From Apostichopus leukothele (taxonomy: Eukaryota > Echinodermata > Holothuroidea > Aspidochirotida > Stichopodidae), in assembly GCA_010014835.2 (NCBI GenBank), contig JAAAKB020000013.1:95699-117594 (forward strand): a DNA stretch of 21,896 nucleotides, in the 5' to 3' direction. The position numbers and the translations under genes are program-made. The notes under the pieces are model-generated. The model was not told the origin of the DNA and did no database searches. It was given only the letters and a program-made list of their open reading frames with translations. The first letter of the stretch is position 1. Each line of letters starts with the position of its first letter. Shown here in pieces: positions 11,185 to 20,624 of the stretch.

Positions 11185-11285
11185 GGGTTATTGAGACCAT
11201 TTGGTAACATATTGGAGCTTTATGTAGTATCTGCTGTTATTCAAAGTGAAAATAAAGAAATTAAAAAAATTGAGAAATGACTGCA

Positions 11286-11558
11286 TGGTACAGATTTGGT
11301 GTGTGAGCCACAGTTGCCCCTCAGTGATTCCCGATTGTATTCAACCATCTCATCCCTAATGCTTGATGTACATAGCTGGTACAGATCTAGTCTGTGAGCC
11401 ACAGTTGCCCCTTAGTGATTCCCTCCTGTATCCAACCATCTCATCTCTAATGCTTGATGTACATAGCTGGTACAAATCTGGTCTGTGAGCCACATTTGCC
11501 CCTCAGTGATACCCTACTGTATCCAATCATCTCATCCATAATGCTTGATGTACATAGC
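11286..11558. repeat. Minisatellite, three units of 91 bp
   Basis: Three complete head-to-tail units start at 11286, 11377 and 11468, each beginning TGGTACA and ending TGTACATAGC. Units 2 and 3 differ at about 9-10 of 91 positions. There is no length variation. No open frame or promoter box is recognised in the unit. Confidence 0.93.
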
Positions 11559-12079
11559 TTAAGACTTCACTGAAACACCCAGGGAAACACCTGAAATAGA
11601 AACAACTTACAAAACAATCCTATCCAGATACCCAACACTCCAACAGGTGACATGTTCATAGCTCCCTGGTTTTTTTGTTTATTAAACTCAATTTAAGTGA
11701 AATGTAAACCCCCCCCCCCTTCCCCAAATATAACTTTGGTGAAATGCACTCTGTCTGTGGGATAGTCCATAGTACTTTTGGGCAAGATAACCTGAGTGAC
11801 CTACATCTAGGGAACCCAATATGTACTGCTAATATGACTGACCATTATTACCAGGAATATTTATATTCTCTTTCTTTTGTTAAAAGCTCATTTAAAAGCC
11901 TCCGTTTCCATTTTCCTTGTCATCACTCTACTTATTTGTTGATGTGCAAGTCAACGAACTCTTTTACGTTAACGGTTTTTTGCTATCAAAAGTACACACC
12001 TCAGGATGCTTGTAAATGTTTGTGACAAACCTAGCTCTCTGTATTCTCTGTCAAAGATGAGAGGTCTGCTTTAATCAAT
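11559..12079. other. Spacer with no recognised gene
   Basis: AT-rich spacer with a run of ten Cs near 11710-11719. A plus-strand open frame of 93 codons at 11744-12025 shows no recognisable domain and is probably chance. Confidence 0.5.
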
Positions 12080-12420
12080 TTTGCTCTCTCTCTCGTCCCG
12101 GTCATCCCTAATTTTACCGTAGATTACTCATCGCTATCGTGTTACCCCGGTGGAAATAAGGTAAGTGGTGGCAACAGTGTTCAGTCCTCTTGATTTGATT
12201 GGAGGCTAAGTAGATCGCAGCGAGAGATAAAATCAATCGGCCGACACTTGTATGTTTGAAGTGGCCATCTTAATTTTCAAGGAGTTTAATGGTCCCTCCA
12301 ATGGTACATCCACAAAAGTGCGAAAAAGGTTGTCTCGGTTACAGCCAATGGGTGCGATTATGAAATTGTTAATTTTGTGTCGTCGGGGTAAAAGGAGGGT
12401 AAGTGGACCTGCGGGGTAGG
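12080..12420. promoter_or_regulatory. CpG-retaining block with three CCAAT boxes (possible promoter, enhancer or exon)
   Basis: About 16 CpGs occur in 340 bases, far above the flanks. CCAAT elements lie at 12198-12202 (as ATTGG), 12298-12302 and 12345-12349. A GATA-like AGATAA and a YY1-like GGCCATCTT also occur. Two strong plus-strand donor-like sites, each reading GGTAAGTGG, lie near 12169 and 12398. A plus-strand frame from ATG 12251 is open for 55 codons and crosses the second donor-like site. The opposite strand is also open over the same bases, so coding cannot be assigned. I read it as a regulatory island, with a first exon as the alternative. Confidence 0.35.
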
Positions 12421-12772
12421 ATTAGTCAGTGCTTTGCAGTTGTGTCATGAATCTCAAGTACACATGTATGAACTTTGCTTTGGCCGACGGCTGCTGTTCA
12501 TTTCTGATATATTTAGGTCAATACAGTCTATTAGAGTGTTACACGATTGTAGTGACAAGGATTATGTTGCAGTTTAGCATCAAAACTGCAGCAGAAACTG
12601 AAAACTTGAAAATACAGATGTTACACACTTACTGTATTTATTAATCACATCATGGATGTTGAAGTGCTAACTATTCTTTGAGACGATTCGTTAGAAGTAA
12701 TTATCTGAATTGTTCAAAGTTTGGTTGAAAGTTGGAAGTTGGAAAGGACTGAATGAATTAATAATATATACA

Positions 12773-13035
12773 GGGAACAGCTGGTATATTGTGGCACAAA
12801 ATACAGTAATGTGAGAGAAGGCTGTGAATGAGTTTAGAATGTACTGCTAAGGAGAGGGCATCAATGGGAACGGCTGGTATATTGTGGAACAAAATAATGT
12901 GAGAGAGAGGACTGAATGAGTTTAGAAGGTACTGCTAAGGAAAGGGTATCAAAGAGAACGGCTGGTATATTGTGGCACTAAATAATGTGAGAGAGGACTG
13001 TGAATGAGTTAATAATGGACTGCTAAGGGAGGGAC
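12773..13035. repeat. Minisatellite, three units of about 88-93 bp
   Basis: CTGGTATATTGTGG recurs at 12781, 12874 and 12962, giving spacings of 93 and 88. Each unit ends with an ACTGCTAAGG segment. Units differ by several substitutions and small indels, so this array looks older than the 91-bp array. The unit is unrelated to that of the 11286 array. It runs into a pyrimidine-rich tract (about 13036-13080). Confidence 0.9.
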
Positions 13036-13439
13036 TGGCTCCCTCTGATCCCTCACCTCTCCTTCCCCCAACCCCCCTTCACTCTTCCCAATCTATCCCA
13101 CTGTCTATATAATCCGTATAATAAATTAATGTGCATTGAGTAACAAAATATTTTCTTTCAAAACTAAAAGGAGGATTCTACAGTGCTGTATTAAATATAA
13201 AATTTATTAATGTTAAAACTTGAAAGATGTTCATCTCAAGTAGTTGTTTGCAACTTTTAGCAAGTTTACCATCTACTGTAGCAAGTATGTACAATAGTTC
13301 AGAATGGAAACTCCATTGATTAAGCTAAGACACCTTCCTAGTTTTTGGCACCATATGAGCATTGTGTGGCCTGAACAATTTTATAGAATTTTTCATCATT
13401 TGGTTTTTTTTTGCTTCATATGAAACTTATCAAAATAAG

Positions 13440-13760
13440 GTGCTTCGGGATGAGAGCTTAATTAGTATCCAATCCTATCTCTCGGTTTGTTTTTCCTGTT
13501 GATTAACTTTGCCAATTTTAATTTAACGTGATTTAATTAAATGGTCAATTAACTTTATATTCCGGGATAGTCTGTTAGATCTTTGATGGCGCTGTGCTCG
13601 GCCTTAGTCATTCATCATAAAACGTGTTTGTGGTGTTTGGTATTACGTATGCAATATTTTCACCCAAGGCGACGTTGCAGCAGAATTTACCGAAAGATGA
13701 CTTGTGTTCGAAGGTGACTCATTCTGTTTAGTGAAGGATGAAAATGGCAATCAGCGATTG
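13440..13760. promoter_or_regulatory. Second CpG-retaining island with homeodomain and TCF-like motifs
   Basis: About 12 CpGs fall in roughly 320 bases. The left half has closely spaced homeodomain-type cores (GATTAAC, TTTAATTAAAT, CAATTAAC at about 13500-13555), then CTTTGATG, a TCF/LEF-like core near 13580. The right half overlaps an open stretch described separately. Enhancer function is inferred from composition and motif clustering only. Confidence 0.25.
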
Positions 13761-13787
13761 ATTACACCTCATGATGTCAAAGTTTAA
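13701..13787 (+). CDS. Open stretch of 28 codons with protein-like composition (possible exon or gene relic)
   Basis: The frame LVFEGDSFCLVKDENGNQ, then RLITPHDVKV, ends at TAA 13785-13787. The composition is balanced and charged, unlike translations of AT-rich spacer, and it lies in a CpG-retaining island. I do not recognise the family. No good donor follows, and the frame is closed immediately upstream, so it would have to start at an internal acceptor or be a relic. Chance is a real alternative for 28 codons. Confidence 0.15.
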   Translation, partial: LVFEGDSFCLVKDENGNQRLITPHDVKV

Positions 13788-14058
13788 AGGAAGTTTAATC
13801 CTTTTTTTAAGTCTAGATATCTTAGCCCTTTCCGGTTGGACTAGCAGTTGTTATGTTTAAATTAGTTTTGAATTCAGTAATATCTCTATGATGCTATGAA
13901 GTCTTAAGTCCTCCAGAGTAGATTGAATGCTTCAGGGATATTGGATATTTTTTTTTTTTAACCAGGTGAGGATCATTATTTTTGTTATGTTAGATTCATT
14001 TCCTTCCATCTGTCAGCTTATGATGCTTCACAGCCTGCTTCCCAATTCACTCCAATAA

Positions 14059-14220
14059 GTATTAGCCTTGACTTTGATTGACTTTGCCTCTCTTAACTTG
14101 AAATGGCGGAAGAAGCTGTCATTTAGCCTCGTCTTCACCATAGATTTAACAGGAATTGACGTAAATGTCTTCATCTTGGGAAGAAATAGTAGTGATAACA
14201 CAATAAGAGTTATAGTATAG
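14059..14220 (+). CDS. Open stretch of 53 codons without start codon (weak exon candidate)
   Basis: The plus frame is open from GTA 14059 to TAG 14218-14220 and includes LKWRKKLSFSLVFTIDLTG and IDVNVFILGRNSSDNTIRV. It lacks an ATG near its start and good splice sites at its edges. The alternating hydrophobic pattern suggests beta strands if translated. I cannot assign a family and the probability of chance is high. Confidence 0.12.
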   Translation, partial: VLALTLIDFASLNLKWRKKLSFSLVFTIDLTGIDVNVFILGRNSSDNTIRVIV

Positions 14221-14545
14221 GGCTTCTATTCTAATCTATTCCTTTGTTTTCATTCTGTTGATGATCTTGCATCATACTGACAACAACATCATCGCCATTA
14301 TAGTGCCCTTTTCACCATCTCTCTGATAAGGATAACAATTTAGAATTTACAATAAATAATTTGTGAACAAGGAAAGAAATTTAGGAATTCAGGACACAAG
14401 TAACAATAAAACAAAAAAAAAGTGAAAATAGAGAAAAATATCAAAATTTCTAAAAATATAAAATAGGCAAAAGCAAAATATAAAATAGCAAACAGTCGTG
14501 CTTCCTGACTTTTTCTTTTCATTGCTAAGTACCCTTACATATTAG

Positions 14546-14663
14546 AAGTGCTTGGGTTGTCCGTGCACTCCACCAAAGATTGGTAGCGGAAATATGCCCA
14601 GTATACTAGCAAACATGTCCACTGGAAATTCAGCTAGGCCTTTCAAGCTTACCCTGGTACAAG
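14546..14663 (+). CDS. Candidate internal exon A (39 codons) of an unidentified plus-strand gene
   Basis: The stretch follows a pyrimidine-rich run and ATTAG (acceptor AG at 14544-14545) and ends at CAAG before GTATGT (14664-14669). Its frame is open throughout, with CLGCPCTPPKIGSGN near the start, an in-frame Met, then NSARPFKLTLVQ. It ends with one base of a codon (phase 1), which fits the next candidate exon at 14727. The opposite strand is also open across much of this interval, which lowers confidence. No domain is recognised. If real, earlier exons lie upstream, possibly including the open stretches at 13701 and 14059. Confidence 0.22.
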
Positions 14664-14726
14664 GTATGTGTGTGTTTGAATGACTGTCTTGTGTATTAAC
14701 TTCGTTATTGCATTAATAATATACAG

Positions 14727-14818
14727 CAGCCAATTTCACCATCAGCGGACCGACGACACAACGACAAGAGTTTATATCAAACCCAGTGGATGAAATATAT
14801 GACATATATCATGATTAG
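14727..14818 (+). CDS. Candidate terminal exon B of the same unidentified plus-strand gene
   Basis: It begins after ATATACAG (AG at 14725-14726), with a second in-frame CAG directly behind, so either acceptor keeps the frame. Joined to the G left by exon A it reads Ala-Ala-NFTISGPTTQRQ, then EFISNPVDEIYDIYHD and TAG at 14816-14818. The intervening 63-base intron has a GTATGT donor and a TATTAAC branch-point-like site about 30 bases before the acceptor. The protein-like sequence and matching phase are the argument. The small intron and lack of a known homologue are the weaknesses. Confidence 0.22.
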
Positions 14819-15860
14819 GCATGCATGCAGGTCTACCAGGGAGTAGGTTTGTATTTAATGACTTGATAGTTTAACAGACGTATATGTAACAGTAGGCTGG
14901 TCATGGCCTGCTGTTAATGTGATCACAACAAGCATACACAGCCTAAACAGCTGTTCTTGAAGGACTTTGAGGTGGTATATTAGGGTTGTCACATCCACAG
15001 TCCATTAGCCAGCTGATGGAGATCTTATTCTGTCGGTCTCTAAAGATGGACCAACGGTTTTGTAAGAATGATTTCACCTCGGTATGACTGGAAATAAGAG
15101 CCCTGGACATTAATCTTGATCTGCCAGTAATGGGAGAACAGTGTTATCTGGAATATGAAAGATAGAGTCGAAAATGGTCATCCTTATTTCACCACAGTTT
15201 AGTGATGATTTATTCAACAAATAATAAGATTGACCATGTAAAACAGTAAAAAGTCAAAAGCAATGAATGTATTCTCCATGGTCTATCTTCCAAATTTATA
15301 TAGTTTTATTTTCTGAAATTAAATTCTCATGTTTTTGCTCAACTTGTTTTGTAATCGCCTGGTCATCAAGTTTTCCACTTTACATAATCAAGAAGTGCTT
15401 GAAAATTTTGAAATGTTTATCTTTAAATTTTGTCAGTATTTGCTTTGTCTTTGACCAGACAAATGCTGTCTAAATTGACTTAATTATCGGAGACTTATTT
15501 AAATAAATTTTGTTTTATATGTACACTTGATCTATCTCATCTTGTTAAAGTGCTCCTTTTGTTATGTATAGACACACTTGGTCCATCTCATGTCAAAGTT
15601 CAGCTAGATTTCCCACATATAAATATTAACTTCCATATAAACACTGTACATTTGTGATACATACACACAGTCCTATACTACAGTAGCTTATGTAGGAAAA
15701 GAAAGCAGAGCTTTTTAATTAATTGCGTCCAACTCTGGCAACAAACCTTTACACTCGGCTTTATGATGATTATGATTGTAATGAGTGACTGAGTTGTAGT
15801 TATTTCAATTTAGACCGACCAGGGTGATATTGGGAGATGGCTAGAGGCAGTTCTGTAGGA

Positions 15861-15896
15861 CGAGGAGGAGGCGTAGGAGGAGGATGGGGGGGGGGG
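15861..15896 (+). repeat. Purine tract with (GGA)n and an 11-G run
   Basis: Imperfect GGA/GGC repeats lead into eleven consecutive Gs (15886-15896). The tract could form a G-quadruplex on the plus strand. It makes a plus frame starting at 15884 meaningless as coding evidence. Confidence 0.85.
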
Positions 15897-15930
15897 AGAT
15901 GTGGCTCAGAGGTAGAGACCATCTTAACTA

Positions 15931-15949
15931 TCATCACCATCATCATCCA
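15931..15949. repeat. Short imperfect (ATC)n microsatellite
   Basis: TCATCACCATCATCATCC gives about six imperfect trinucleotide repeats. It translates as a His run in one frame, which is a repeat artefact and not a protein signal. Confidence 0.8.
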
Positions 15950-18747
15950 TCTGTTCCAATATTAATGACTAAGGTAAATGGAGAAATTTATAAGCCAGTC
16001 CTAGATGATTGTAAACTATTTGGTCCAATATTTTGGTATCATCTCCAAAATATACGGCATATTTAGTCCTACTAGGAACTTACAAATGCAGCAATGCTTG
16101 ATACAAACAACAGAAAAATGGAGAAAACATCACATGACCAGTGTTATCATTGCATTTTTAGCAGGTGTTGCCATGGTTTTAACTTACAACTTCATATATT
16201 TTGGTAGCCATAATCAGTCCGAATGCAACTCCTGCATGCATGGTATTTACTAAGTGTAAGTTTGACTTTGTGAATAAAATTGAACTCTTGGAGCTTTACA
16301 GTATCAGTTACAAACTAGACAGGACATTAATCACCGATCCAATCCGGTCTTTGGAAGGTTGAAATACTCTAGATATAGATATATAGATGTATAATGTTAT
16401 GCGCTGCCGGAACTACTGTAAAACAAGTCCAGGTACAGAGAACGACCTGATTGGCCTGTGAAGTTATGAATGGAATGTTTCACTAGATTTGAAGGGTTGC
16501 CATGTCGATCTTCCTGGCAGTCTTGAAGAGTCTTGTTAACCAGAGCTAATTGATTTCTAGAGTCCGGGATGAGGAGATGGAAGAGGAGCTGATGACTCAT
16601 ACACTCTCACCTAGCTCTTAAAGGAACAGTTCATTTAATAAATATAGACAGAAATTGACTCTTGACAAGACAAGTACTTACACTGACAAGATGCTTAAAG
16701 CAGCATGTGATAAATTTCTTTGACACTAACTTCCTGGTTTTGAAAATGAGATTTGTCGCCTTGAATAAAAGAGTCACATTTCAGAAAGTGAAATACAGGT
16801 TAAAATATATTTTCAATTTAGATTTGACTACATATAAATATTTGTGTTTAGATTGTCAATTTGCTTTTGCATGTGATTATACTTCTGTTACGAAACAGTA
16901 TTTGGGCAATGAAATGTTGAGAATCAAGTCAAAGTTTAAGTCATTATCAGTCGGTCTGTAACTTTCGTTTGGTGGAGAGAGCAAAAACCTAGGAGTTTGT
17001 CTTTAATGTAGCTTGATAAATTGCCACCATGTGGACTGGTTTTGGTAAAATTGTTGATCAAAATGGCAGATACTTAAACTTGACATCTTGAAGGATAACC
17101 AATACAATAAATGAACCATCTTCAAAATTAGTTTGAATGTCAGGAAAACTGATGAAAGGGATATTACTGTAAGTTAGCTAAACTACTAGATCTACTTCAC
17201 TCTTCACTTACCTGTCTTCACACAACCACTGTACTCTACCACTTTAAGAGCATAGATTGATAAAGCCTTAGTTTATTAAAGCATTGGCCCTATATAATCT
17301 GGAAACTCATTCAGATTGTCTACCATCACCCATCTTATCAGTACATAAGAGCCTGCATATTATCCTCAACTGATGTGTCCCTTTAACTAATAAGTCAAGG
17401 AGATCTCTGGCTTCAAAATTATTGTTTTAAGTGCTTTAAGTTATCAGAGGTAAAGGATTTTGTTTATATATTTGAATTATGTGTGGGCTTGTGCTTAGCT
17501 CTGTGTTTATGCTTCTGGTTGAGTTAGCCACAGAAGACTATTTATAATCACATCTTCATCAGTTCTCAGCTGCCATTAATTCTACAGCAAGGTAGGATGT
17601 ATATAGCTATAAAGAAGTTAACACTGAATCATCATAGTATATGTTTGTTACTGGTAACTTAAATTGAAATGTAAATAAACTTATAAACTGAAGTTTGAGG
17701 CTTAGTCACTCCACAACTAGGAGAAAAAGTGATAATTTCTGAAGCTGTTTGGAATACAAATGGCAAGACATGTTGTGTATAATCCCTGCTTTCATCAATT
17801 GGCTGCTGCTTTTCTGAAAGATGTGAATATTCATGATGCTGTAAGCACTGCAGTAGTATAAGACAACTTTTCCAAAAATTGGCGAAATATAAGCTAGGTT
17901 TTCATACAAATATATGATTGAAATTGAGCTAGTCACTTCTTTCTGTGTTCATGAGAATTGTAGTTGAACTGTATCTGTGTGGTGTACTGGTCATAAAAAA
18001 AAAACTCCTTGAGGTAATAAAGCTGGATATGACAATTTAATTTCATGTTTATGCTTTCAAATTATACATGGTAAAATTTATCAACAGTTTTAATTCTGCA
18101 GTATTTTCTAAATTTTGCTTTTTGGCCAAAGATAAATAGATTGCCATTAGTTAGTAACTGGATGATGTTGGACTCCAAGAGTCATAACAGAACGTCCAAC
18201 ACATCCTTGCTCTCGTTATTGCTATAAAGTTCATTGTTCCACCAACACAAATTAATTCACTGGCTGAATATGAAAGGTCGTGTGTACACGAAGTATTAGC
18301 AATAAAGTCTACATCCAACTGTTTGTGTGTTAAAGGGGATCCTTGCTTTGATAAAAGTTTTCAAATGAGCAAGAAACTTTATCACAAAATATCGTCATAA
18401 GATGACTGCCAAACGATTCATAATTAATGACTCCTTCGTTATCCTTGTAGTGACTTTTTATTGACAATGTCTGAGGTAAGGTAGCATATCATTAATTAGA
18501 CTTACATTAAGAGGTTGCTTTAATTATGCAGACTAAGAAAGATACAAGATTACAATTAAGCATTCCTCACCACGGTGCTGAAGTGAACACACTGGTCAAC
18601 TCTAGCACATTGCAAAACAAGCAGTGCTAGATCTTGTTAAGTAATGAATTGGTCATTTATTGATCAATAATAAAACCATAGTCTACAACCACAATGGACC
18701 GCTCAGGCTCATCAGTGCAGTGAAACGGTCAAGTGGATATGAAAACT

Positions 18748-19160
18748 TGGTGCGGTTAGTAGCAATGATACCTAGCATCTGGGAGGTTGGGTTCCAGTCC
18801 AGACCAGTTAAAGTAAGGTGGGCTTTACACCCATTGCTTAGTAGCAATGAGACCTAGCATCTGAGAGGTTGGGTTTCAGTCCAGACAAGTTAAAGTAGGG
18901 TGGGTTTTATATCCAGCAGTTAGAACCAATGAGAATTACATCTGGGAGGTTGGGTTCCAGCCCAGACCAGCTAAAGTAGGGTGGGTTTTAGATCCAGCGG
19001 TTAGAAGCAATGAGAACTATCTGGGATGTTGGGTTCCAGTCCAGATGAGCTAAAGTAAGGTGTGTTTTACACCCATTGGTTTAGTAGCAATGAGACCTAG
19101 CATCTGGGAGGTTGGGTTCCGGTCCAGATGAGCTAAAGTTAAGTGGGTTTTAGATCCAGG
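18748..19160 (+). repeat. Five-unit tandem array (79-83 bp) of a tRNA-like / SINE-head-like sequence
   Basis: The segment GGGAGGTTGGGTTCC or close variants recurs at 18781, 18863, 18944, 19023 and 19106. Each unit holds GGTTAGTAGCAATGAGACC or a variant, resembling the D-arm/A-box region of a tRNA. About 36 bases later comes GGTTCCAGTCC, one change from the B-box consensus GGTTCGANNCC. This matches the tRNA order and distance (about 35). A short tail with GGTGGGTTTTA and ATCCAG follows before the next unit. No unit forms a good cloverleaf by eye, so these are not tRNA genes. Reading: a tRNA-derived SINE head, or a sequence convergent on it, amplified in tandem. Open frames through the array (18660-18857 plus, 19050-19283 minus) are repeat artefacts. 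Confidence 0.85.
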
Positions 19161-20440
19161 AGAAATTAATCCACCGTTTTCCCATCTGGAATGGTCATAG
19201 TAAAACGATCCAAAATGAGCTAAAACTGTAAACTGGATCGCGGCCGACGTGAAAGTGTGGCTGCTTACCATCAAAATTGACAAGAAGTTAATTGATGTAA
19301 TTCCAGGAAATCATTATTGATATAAACTGAAGGTAACCCCTTTAAACATACTGTGTACATTGAAGGGAGGGAGTCTAATTATCATGAATGTTGTGATTTA
19401 ATGATTCTCATGTTTACCAAGCTGCATTAATCAATCACCACACATTACTATACTGTTGGGGTACTGTACGCACATTGAGTCCAAATAGTGTATGCTGGTA
19501 TAATGGAATAAATAACATACATTGTTTTATATGAAAGAAAACAAACGACATGTACAGGCTGCTAGGTGGAGACAGGTGCACTAATCCATAGTTTTAAGAA
19601 TAATTCTCTTGAAATATGACAGCTTTATTGATATAAATAGTTGTACAGGTGATAAAAGAGCTATTTTTGCGTATCGTTAGAAATACCATGCACTGGTACA
19701 GTAAGTCTGAACGATATAAATATTGATCATGGCTGAGACTTGTCAAATTTGATTAAACTTGGAAATTTCCCATCTACTCTACCCAGGGGTAAGGTGGGGG
19801 CAAACATTGGTCAGACAATCTTCTGAAATTGCTTACATGTAATAACACACACTACAAAAGGAAAGCTATGTACTAGACAATGTCTATTTAAATGATATTA
19901 AGAGAGCACCATGTTGCATCTACAGTAAACCTTCTTAATGAAAAATTCTCAAAGAAGAGACGACACCCTCTATCCCCTTTTACTACTCCCCATGCAGGAT
20001 GTACATCTACCTACAGGTGCTTCTGGGTATAGACCTGCCTCTACCATCCCTTAATTGTTTGGTAAACAAACATATAATGTTTTAATTCACATCTCCTACT
20101 CCTACCCCAAACAAGAAATGAGGGGGGTTTGTTGTGTTAGTTTATGTATAGTCTTATGATATTGTACAAACAACTTTAACTTCTTATTCGAAAGCAGCTT
20201 CACGTACTCTTAACTCAAGATACTATGTAAGAGGCACTATGTTGGTGTTGTTACTGTTAATGTAAAATATACCAATCTCAATTTATCTGCGACCCTTCTG
20301 ATTGTCATTATTTTACTATTTGGCAAAAGTCCCTTTTCTTTAACAGGCAAAGAGGGAACAGGTGCACTAGCTGTGTTAAGTGCATTCCCCTACCTCCACC
20401 CCCCCCCCCTTCCCCTGCTCACACACCTCCTTCCTCTATC
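19161..20440. other. Spacer with no recognised gene
   Basis: AT-rich DNA. The first about 100 bases after the tandem array are GC-richer, including GGATCGCGGCCGAC near 19237-19250, and may be the non-repeated flank of the same element. A C-run of 11 (20399-20409) lies in a pyrimidine tract. Nothing else could be supported. Confidence 0.45.
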
Positions 20441-20452
20441 TCTGATTAGTGT

Positions 20453-20624
20453 TCTGATTATTAGCTTACTAACTCCATTTAATTAGCTATCTAGTTGTAT
20501 CTATTGTGCTCTGATTGTTAGCTTACTAACTACATTTAATTAGCTATCTAGTTGTATCTTTGTGTTCTCTGATTGATAGCTTACTAACTCCTTTTACTTA
20601 GCTTTCTAGTTGTATCTTTGTTTC
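20453..20624. repeat. Minisatellite, three units of 57-58 bp
   Basis: TCTGATT recurs at 20453, 20510 and 20568, each followed by TAGCTTACTAACT and CTAGTTGTATCT. Units 1 and 2 are nearly identical; unit 3 has more substitutions. No coding or promoter signal is seen. Confidence 0.92.

Larger units (their letters stand above)
14819..18747. other. Long spacer with no recognised gene
   Basis: AT-rich, CpG-poor DNA. Open frames here (16005-16253, 16662-16961 plus; 16397-16600, 17706-17936 minus) match no family known to me. The frame 16397-16600 has the most coding-like composition (67 codons, several charged and amide residues, higher GC than its flanks), but lacks clear splice sites. Also present are a purine tract, a CAT/ATC microsatellite and a compact inverted repeat near 18166-18201. 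Each is described elsewhere in this annotation. Confidence 0.5.

Noticed and set aside
11006-11210. Open frames running through the N gap on both strands
   Set aside because: The unbroken reading depends on Ns; the flanking residues come from a TA microsatellite.
11744-12025. Plus-strand open frame of 93 codons
   Set aside because: Composition rich in Ser, His, Tyr and Cys without any known motif; a chance frame in spacer.
16005-16253. Plus-strand frame of 82 codons with a hydrophobic segment (possible membrane helix)
   Set aside because: One hydrophobic stretch in AT-rich DNA is expected by chance. The start is arbitrary and there is no further support.
16662-16961. Plus-strand open frame of 99 codons
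   Set aside because: Lys/Phe/Tyr/Leu-rich as expected for AT-rich noncoding sequence; no motif.
17140-17175. CTGATGA resembling a hammerhead ribozyme core
   Set aside because: No matching GAAA core segment or flanking stems at the required spacing. Other CTGATGA copies in the window fail in the same way.
18453-18474. Tiny exon candidate with ATG TCT GAG directly before GTAAGG
   Set aside because: Only three codons; the acceptor, start and donor are each short enough to be chance.
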